Translations under genes and position numbers: made by a program
From: CAYOVG01 sp964407285
GTDB taxonomy: Bacteria; Desulfobacterota; Syntrophobacteria; Syntrophobacterales; Syntrophobacteraceae
NCBI GenBank assembly: GCA_964407285.1
Contig: CAYOVG010000222.1
Location: forward strand, 1-11,950
Length of the DNA: 11,950 bases
Reading direction: 5' to 3'
Shown here: in pieces, positions 8,201 through 11,950 of the stretch
Layout of the letters: the number at the start of each line of letters is the position of its first letter
Position numbering within the stretch: position 1 is the stretch's first letter
Notes under the pieces: model-generated
Database searches by the model: none
What the model saw: only the letters and a program-made list of their open reading frames with translations
What the model was told of the DNA's origin: nothing

Positions 8201-10981
8201 GAAGGCTATCTGTGCGGGAATCTTGCCGCTGAGGTTCCGGGGGGAGTGGGAGCTTCCTCCGCGGCTCCGGCAGTCGGCGTCGCCGGTCCGGCTTCCCCGG
8301 CATCCGGGAGCGTTTCCGATTCGGGGGAGAAGCCGGACAACCCTGATCCTGTTTCGAATTCCGGGCCGGGACCAGCGGCGTCCGCAACCCTTTCTTCGCC
8401 TTTCCAGGTGGTGATCAGCACGGCCGCCGTCGAGGTCGGAGGGCCTGAACCGGCCGAGGAAGCGGATGATCCGGCTCCGTCCGCCCCGCCGTCCGGGATA
8501 CGGGTCCGGTCCGTGGAAAAGAAAGAACTGAGTGAGCCGGACCGCATCCTGTCGATTCCCGCCGAAAACAGTCTCTGGGTGGTCATGGACGAAGGGGAGG
8601 GGGTCGGCGGGAAGCTGGCGGAAGAACTGCGCGATCGGGGAGCAAGAGCGGTTTTGCTCGCATTTCCGGATAGTCTCGTTCGCTACGGCGGGCAAGCGGC
8701 CGGGACGTTGGACCGGTTCGCTCTCCCCGGCTGCGACGAGAAGCATTGCAAGGCCACGCTGGCGGAAATCCGGGAAAAACACGGTCCGGTATCCGGTTTT
8801 GTCTATATTCATCCTTTCCGGAATTCCGGGGCTGCTTCGATTGGCGACCTGTTCCGGGAAGAAGACGACCTGGCGGCCCGGCTGGCTTTCCGGATCGCCA
8901 AACACCTGCGGCAATCCATGCCTCCGAAGCCCGATCCGGGGGATCGACTCTCGTTTGTCGCCGTCGCCCGCATGGACGGGGAACTCGGGACGGGCGAACG
9001 CACGCCTTTCAGCATATTCGGAGGATGCCTGTCCGGCCTGGTCCAGTCGCTCGGACGGGAGTGGCCGGACGTCTTCTGCCGGTTCCTGGACATCGCGCCG
9101 GAACTCCCGGCCGCGGAAGCGGCCGCGTCGATCCGGAAAGAACTTGCGGACCTCGAGGCGGACCTTGGGGAAGTGGGCTACGATGCGCACGGGAAGCGCT
9201 GTACGCTGGAGATTGTCGAAGAGGCGGCGGATGCGGGACGCCCCGGTTTTGTACCGGATGAGAACACGGTCTTCGTGGTGAGCGGAGGCGGACGGGGGAT
9301 CACGGCCGAGTGCGTCGTGGAAATGGCAAGGGTATTCCGCGGCAAATACATCCTGGTGGGCCGCGCCCCGGCGGCGGAGGACGAGCCGGAATGGGCGCGG
9401 GACTGTCCGGATGAGGCGAGCCTCAAGCAAAGGATCATATCCCGGCTCGCGGACCGGCAACAACGCGTCGCGCCCGTGGAGGTGGACAAGATGCTGAGGC
9501 CGGTCCTGGCCGGGCGGGAGGTCCGGCGCACCATCGAGCGCATCGAACGAAACGGCGCGGAGGCGATCTACTGCCGTGCGGATATTACCGACGGCGATGA
9601 GTTGCGCGAAGCGATCGAGAAGGGGCGAAGCAGATTCGGGGAGATCGACGCGCTCATCCACGGAGCGGGCGACCTTGCCGACAAGAAGATTCAGAACAAG
9701 ACTTCGAAGGATTTCGACCGGGTATTCGACTGCAAGGTCAGGGGACTGCGGCATCTGCAGGCATGTCTCGATTTCGACCGCCTGCGCTCCGTGGCGCTCT
9801 TTTCCTCGGTAGCCTCGCTGTGGGGCAATGCGGGCCAGACCGACTATGCGATGGCGAATGCGCTGCTCGATAAATTCGCCCGTTGCTGCCGCATCCTGGT
9901 CCCGGAGAAAGCGGTTGCGGCCGTCCACTGGGGCCCCTGGGACCACGGCATGGTCACGCCGTCTTTGAAGAAGCTCTACCGGGAGAGGAATATCGAACTG
10001 ATATCCCGCGACGAGGGAAGCCGGATGTGCGTGGAGTTGTTTAAATCGAACGCCGGGCCGCAGCCGGTGCTTTGCGGGAGTATCCCGGTTCCGCCTCCCC
10101 GTGAGCGGCAAATACGGCAAAATAATCAACCGGTGGAGGTTCAACGGACCCTGATCCCGGGCGCCAATCCCTTTTTGCAGGACCACGTCATAGACGGGCG
10201 CCCCGTGCTTCCCGCCACGTGCGCCGTCCACTGGATGGCGCGGACCTGTGAAGCGCTGCTCCCCGGCCATGTATTTCGTGAACTCAGGGAATTCAAGGTC
10301 CTCAAGGGGATCGTGTTTCAGGAGGAAAGTCCCGGGGAGTATATCGCGCAGGTCGAGCCGGCAGCGACCGAACCGCTCGAAACCATGGCGGTCAAGATCT
10401 TCAGCCGGGCGGAAGGGCAGACCGTCTATCATTACAGCGGCGAGATCGTCCTTTCGCCCTATGCGGCCACGCCGGGACCCATGCCGGTGTACGAGGAGAT
10501 GGATCTTACGCGGGACGGCAGGCCGCCGGAGGAGTTCTACGCCGGGCCGCCCCTTTTTCACGGCAGAAGTTTCCAGGGGGTAAAGCAGGTGTGCAACATC
10601 GGTTCGCGGCACATCACCGTACACTGCTGCCTGCCGCCGCCGGCCGAGTCCATGCAGGGGCAGTTCAGGGCGAGTTCCTGGAACCCTTACGTGACGGATG
10701 TCCAGTTGCAGAGCATTCTCCCGTGGGCGCGGGATTTCCTGAAGGCCGGCTGCCTCCCCGCCTCGATAGGCCGGATCGAGCAATTCCGGCCGGTAGGTTT
10801 CGGAGAGGACTTCTATGTTTCGACCCGGATCAAGTCCCGGGCGGAATATCGCCTGGTCGTGGACATGACCGTCCACGACGCGGAGGGAAAAGTCCATATG
10901 CGATGGGCCGATGTGCAGTTGACGGTCTCCGAGCGGCTCCACGAGCAGTTCCGGAGGAACCGGCCGGAGAATCGACCGTAG
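5237..10981 (+). CDS. PfaA-like iterative synthase: KS-linker-ACP-ACP(degenerate)-KR-DH, no AT
   Basis: This is a 1914-residue multidomain protein. Residues 14-475 are a PUFA-type ketosynthase with intact C222 (VDAACAGS), H357 (EGHGTGT) and H395 (SQIGHLRAAAG); the PfaA-like block SFPGFLGNVVAGRIANRFD is at 192-210. No acyltransferase follows. Residues about 480-587 are unrecognised, and about 588-680 are predicted helical and rich in Gln, Asn and His. After a Pro/Ser linker come an ACP (about 793-878, S833 in MGVDSIKW) and a second ACP fold (about 919-996) in which L955 replaces the serine. Residues about 1104-1340 look like the structural KR half. The catalytic KR has SGGGRGIT at 1349-1356 and K1500, S1524, Y1537, N1541. 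The C-terminal double-hotdog dehydratase has H1650 (HVIDGRPVLP) and D1821 (DVQLQ). It likely extends and partly reduces an acyl chain iteratively in the cytosol, with PfaD as enoyl reductase. Typical PfaA proteins are longer, with an AT and several ACPs. Confidence 0.93.
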   Translation: MTTAGKESNSPKTGPIAIVGMGGIFPEAANLQAFWDNILSKKDCIRELPDFYDFDGFYGKDDYHDPDPRARDKTYARRAGYLPEVQFDPMEFGIPPAALESISQLQLMALPVARDALRDAGLLEKGKNSVLRRRTGVILGVAGFGDTAFQLASRLDYPNWRRVLENSGIREPKVSEIVERLRALYIEWDEDSFPGFLGNVVAGRIANRFDLGGINCTVDAACAGSLAAIKMAMSELLEGSCDAVLTGGVQVENDVMSLMCFSKTPALSIEGVCRPFDADSDGMLIGAGIGMMALKRLEDAERDGDGIYAVIRGIGSASDGRTTSIYAPHTSGQLAALRNCYEKAGLSPGDIQLLEGHGTGTRAGDACEIATILEFFAGVAPRSIALGSVKSQIGHLRAAAGAASAIKVALALHNRVLPPTLHIRNPNPGLASGDSPFYLNSEPKPWPSPEGRSPRRGAVSSFGFGGANFHIILEEYTGRESAASGVREAMARGPDSGRRPLPDAGPGVQNEKKRLKVAINGFRYLDPSTRARRDRALHGKSFPGGPNPPAAGVSSDVFAASGSPRREMMEKSGQRREDDKPQPHAQAMEMNKMISDRLERQESLDRLQSQFHENQAGYIELLSRYMERQYALIEKVPPGPHLDKILDNFAAVVELLDKNQQRYHDNHDRYLQNQLNLLNARSLPAGEPAPAPTPRTGRPDFNVLNDPPASWRSSEGSAVSTEGNARPSEPELIPLRSTTRDDSRDADVNPYASQGRILPSSPTPVPDREASAPPRSGYAPEPSPSGPVAGAPLSVDIERIVDKLRDIVADKTGYPKDMLEMDMDLETDMGVDSIKWLEIFAAMAEEFPDSPIEPESVGRLRTLGDIAAFIEDYLRNRSFAAAIGEAPVSTGAPALPAAASVVSSGSPETETATRPGSPDVSRMIDRLRVMIIEKNGYLPEMLTEDSDLDSVGLDLVDWIDIIAAMQEEFPDVKVDLREMEQLNTLGEIEGYLCGNLAAEVPGGVGASSAAPAVGVAGPASPASGSVSDSGEKPDNPDPVSNSGPGPAASATLSSPFQVVISTAAVEVGGPEPAEEADDPAPSAPPSGIRVRSVEKKELSEPDRILSIPAENSLWVVMDEGEGVGGKLAEELRDRGARAVLLAFPDSLVRYGGQAAGTLDRFALPGCDEKHCKATLAEIREKHGPVSGFVYIHPFRNSGAASIGDLFREEDDLAARLAFRIAKHLRQSMPPKPDPGDRLSFVAVARMDGELGTGERTPFSIFGGCLSGLVQSLGREWPDVFCRFLDIAPELPAAEAAASIRKELADLEADLGEVGYDAHGKRCTLEIVEEAADAGRPGFVPDENTVFVVSGGGRGITAECVVEMARVFRGKYILVGRAPAAEDEPEWARDCPDEASLKQRIISRLADRQQRVAPVEVDKMLRPVLAGREVRRTIERIERNGAEAIYCRADITDGDELREAIEKGRSRFGEIDALIHGAGDLADKKIQNKTSKDFDRVFDCKVRGLRHLQACLDFDRLRSVALFSSVASLWGNAGQTDYAMANALLDKFARCCRILVPEKAVAAVHWGPWDHGMVTPSLKKLYRERNIELISRDEGSRMCVELFKSNAGPQPVLCGSIPVPPPRERQIRQNNQPVEVQRTLIPGANPFLQDHVIDGRPVLPATCAVHWMARTCEALLPGHVFRELREFKVLKGIVFQEESPGEYIAQVEPAATEPLETMAVKIFSRAEGQTVYHYSGEIVLSPYAATPGPMPVYEEMDLTRDGRPPEEFYAGPPLFHGRSFQGVKQVCNIGSRHITVHCCLPPPAESMQGQFRASSWNPYVTDVQLQSILPWARDFLKAGCLPASIGRIEQFRPVGFGEDFYVSTRIKSRAEYRLVVDMTVHDAEGKVHMRWADVQLTVSERLHEQFRRNRPENRP

Positions 10982-11003
10982 CGGTAGCGGGGGCATAGCC
11001 GGG

Positions 11004-11950
11004 ATGGATAAGATCGCGATTATCGGCATGGGATGTTTGTTTCCCGAAGCGCACAGTCCGGACCAGTTCTTTGACTTGCTGATGGACGGGCGCGACGTCA
11101 CGACTCCGCTGGGCCCCGCGGAACTGGGAGTCGATCCGCTGTTCTACTTCGATCCGCAACCGGGGACCCCGGACAAAATCGGGCGCCACACGAATGGGCA
11201 TATTCGCGGTTTCCGGTTCGACCCGCGCGGATACCACGTAGAGCCCGCGCACCTGGAACGCCTGGACCGTGTTTACCAGTGGCCCATCCATGCCGCCGGG
11301 CAGGCGCTCGAGGACAGCGGGTACCGGCGAAGGAGCGCGGACCTGGATTCGTGCGGCGTCATCCTGGGAAATCCGGGCTTTCCGACGCTCTCGTCCAAAC
11401 GGATCTTTTCCGGGATGCACCATCTCGCCCTGGAGCCCTGTCTGCGGGAGTTGTTGGGCCGGAGCGATTTTACCCTGGCCGGGCAATTGTCCGATTCGCC
11501 CGAATTTTCCGGAGAGACGTCCGACTTAAACGCGAGGACCGCAGGCCTTCCGGCCCGAATTACGGGGCAGGCGCTCGGACTCCGCGGTCCCTGCCATGAA
11601 GTGGACGCCGCCTGCGCCACTTCCATCTATGTCGTCCAACTGGCCGCCTGCCATCTTCTGAGCGGGCAGGCCGACATGATGCTTGCCGGCGCGGTATGCT
11701 GCCCCGACTACCTGTATGTCGATCACGGTTTCCAGGTGCTCCGGGCTTTTCCTCCGGCAGGCGGACGGTCTCTTCCCTTCGACCGGTCTTCCCAGGGCAT
11801 CAAGATCGGGGAGGGCGCGGGATTCCTGGTCCTGAAGCGCTATGCGGACGCCGTCCGCGACGGCGACCGCATCCATGCCGTCGTGGAAAGCATCGGCCTT
11901 TCCAACGACGGCGGGGGAAAGCACATCCTGACGCCGTCGAGCGAGGGCCA
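11004..11950 (+). CDS. PUFA-type ketosynthase protein, 5' part only
   Basis: This frame is open from ATG 11004 to the right edge (315 codons read, no stop). It begins directly with a ketosynthase, MDKIAIIGMGCLFPEA, 22 bases after the previous stop. The active-site cysteine is present (C204 in VDAACATS), so it is not a chain-length factor at this point. GVILGN at 119-124 and FDRSSQGIKIGEGAGFLVLKR near the end fit ketosynthases of multidomain PUFA and related secondary-lipid synthases, most like PfaC-type proteins. The catalytic histidines lie beyond the window. The ribosome binding site is weak (a G-run at 10989-10993), so translation may be coupled to the gene before it. By analogy with Pfa loci, the missing part could carry a chain-length factor, dehydratases or the acyltransferase absent from the previous protein; none of this can be seen here. 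Confidence 0.9.
   Translation, partial: MDKIAIIGMGCLFPEAHSPDQFFDLLMDGRDVTTPLGPAELGVDPLFYFDPQPGTPDKIGRHTNGHIRGFRFDPRGYHVEPAHLERLDRVYQWPIHAAGQALEDSGYRRRSADLDSCGVILGNPGFPTLSSKRIFSGMHHLALEPCLRELLGRSDFTLAGQLSDSPEFSGETSDLNARTAGLPARITGQALGLRGPCHEVDAACATSIYVVQLAACHLLSGQADMMLAGAVCCPDYLYVDHGFQVLRAFPPAGGRSLPFDRSSQGIKIGEGAGFLVLKRYADAVRDGDRIHAVVESIGLSNDGGGKHILTPSSEG

Noticed and set aside
7952..11101. A 1049-residue open frame on the minus strand opposite the large synthase
   Set aside because: It lies antisense to well-supported KR, DH and KS coding sequence, shows no recognisable domain, and is rich in Arg, Pro and Gly. Long antisense frames are expected in GC-rich genes with strong third-position bias.

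Overview
The window is GC-rich DNA, tightly packed with genes, and appears to be one edge of a biosynthetic locus for a lipid-like polyketide. The key enzymes belong to the polyunsaturated fatty acid (PUFA, 'Pfa') synthase family. Gene content and composition suggest a Gram-negative, deltaproteobacterial-type host (Desulfobacterota or Myxococcota), but this is inference: nothing in the window fixes the taxonomy. I saw no tRNA, rRNA, CRISPR array or insertion sequence.

Layout. Positions 1-286 hold no convincing gene; the left part is more AT-rich and the right part is a purine-rich tract. A PfaD-type FMN enoyl reductase gene runs leftwards (about 1795 to 287). Diverging from it, a rightward operon starts at 1842. 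Its genes are a class III, PLP-dependent aminotransferase of the glutamate-1-semialdehyde aminomutase type (1842-3179), a FabG-like short-chain dehydrogenase (3216-3992) and a stand-alone thioester-reductase-type extended SDR (3989-5194). They are followed by a 1914-residue PfaA-like synthase (5237-10981) and the start of a second PUFA-type ketosynthase protein (11004 to the right edge, still open). Gaps inside the operon run from a 4-base overlap to 42 bases, so cotranscription is likely.

How the genes may work together (inference). The 1914-residue protein reads KS - helical linker - ACP - ACP-like - KR - DH. With PfaD acting in trans as enoyl reductase, it supplies a full reductive cycle for iterative chain building. 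It has no acyltransferase domain, so extender units must be loaded by another protein, perhaps one downstream. Its second carrier-like domain has lost the phosphopantetheine serine. The thioester reductase could release the chain as an aldehyde or alcohol, and the aminotransferase could turn an aldehyde or keto group into an amine. This combination recalls the PUFA-synthase-derived polyamine parts of zeamine and fabclavine biosynthesis. The best overall hypothesis is an undescribed PUFA-synthase-like pathway to an amino-lipid or long-chain amine.
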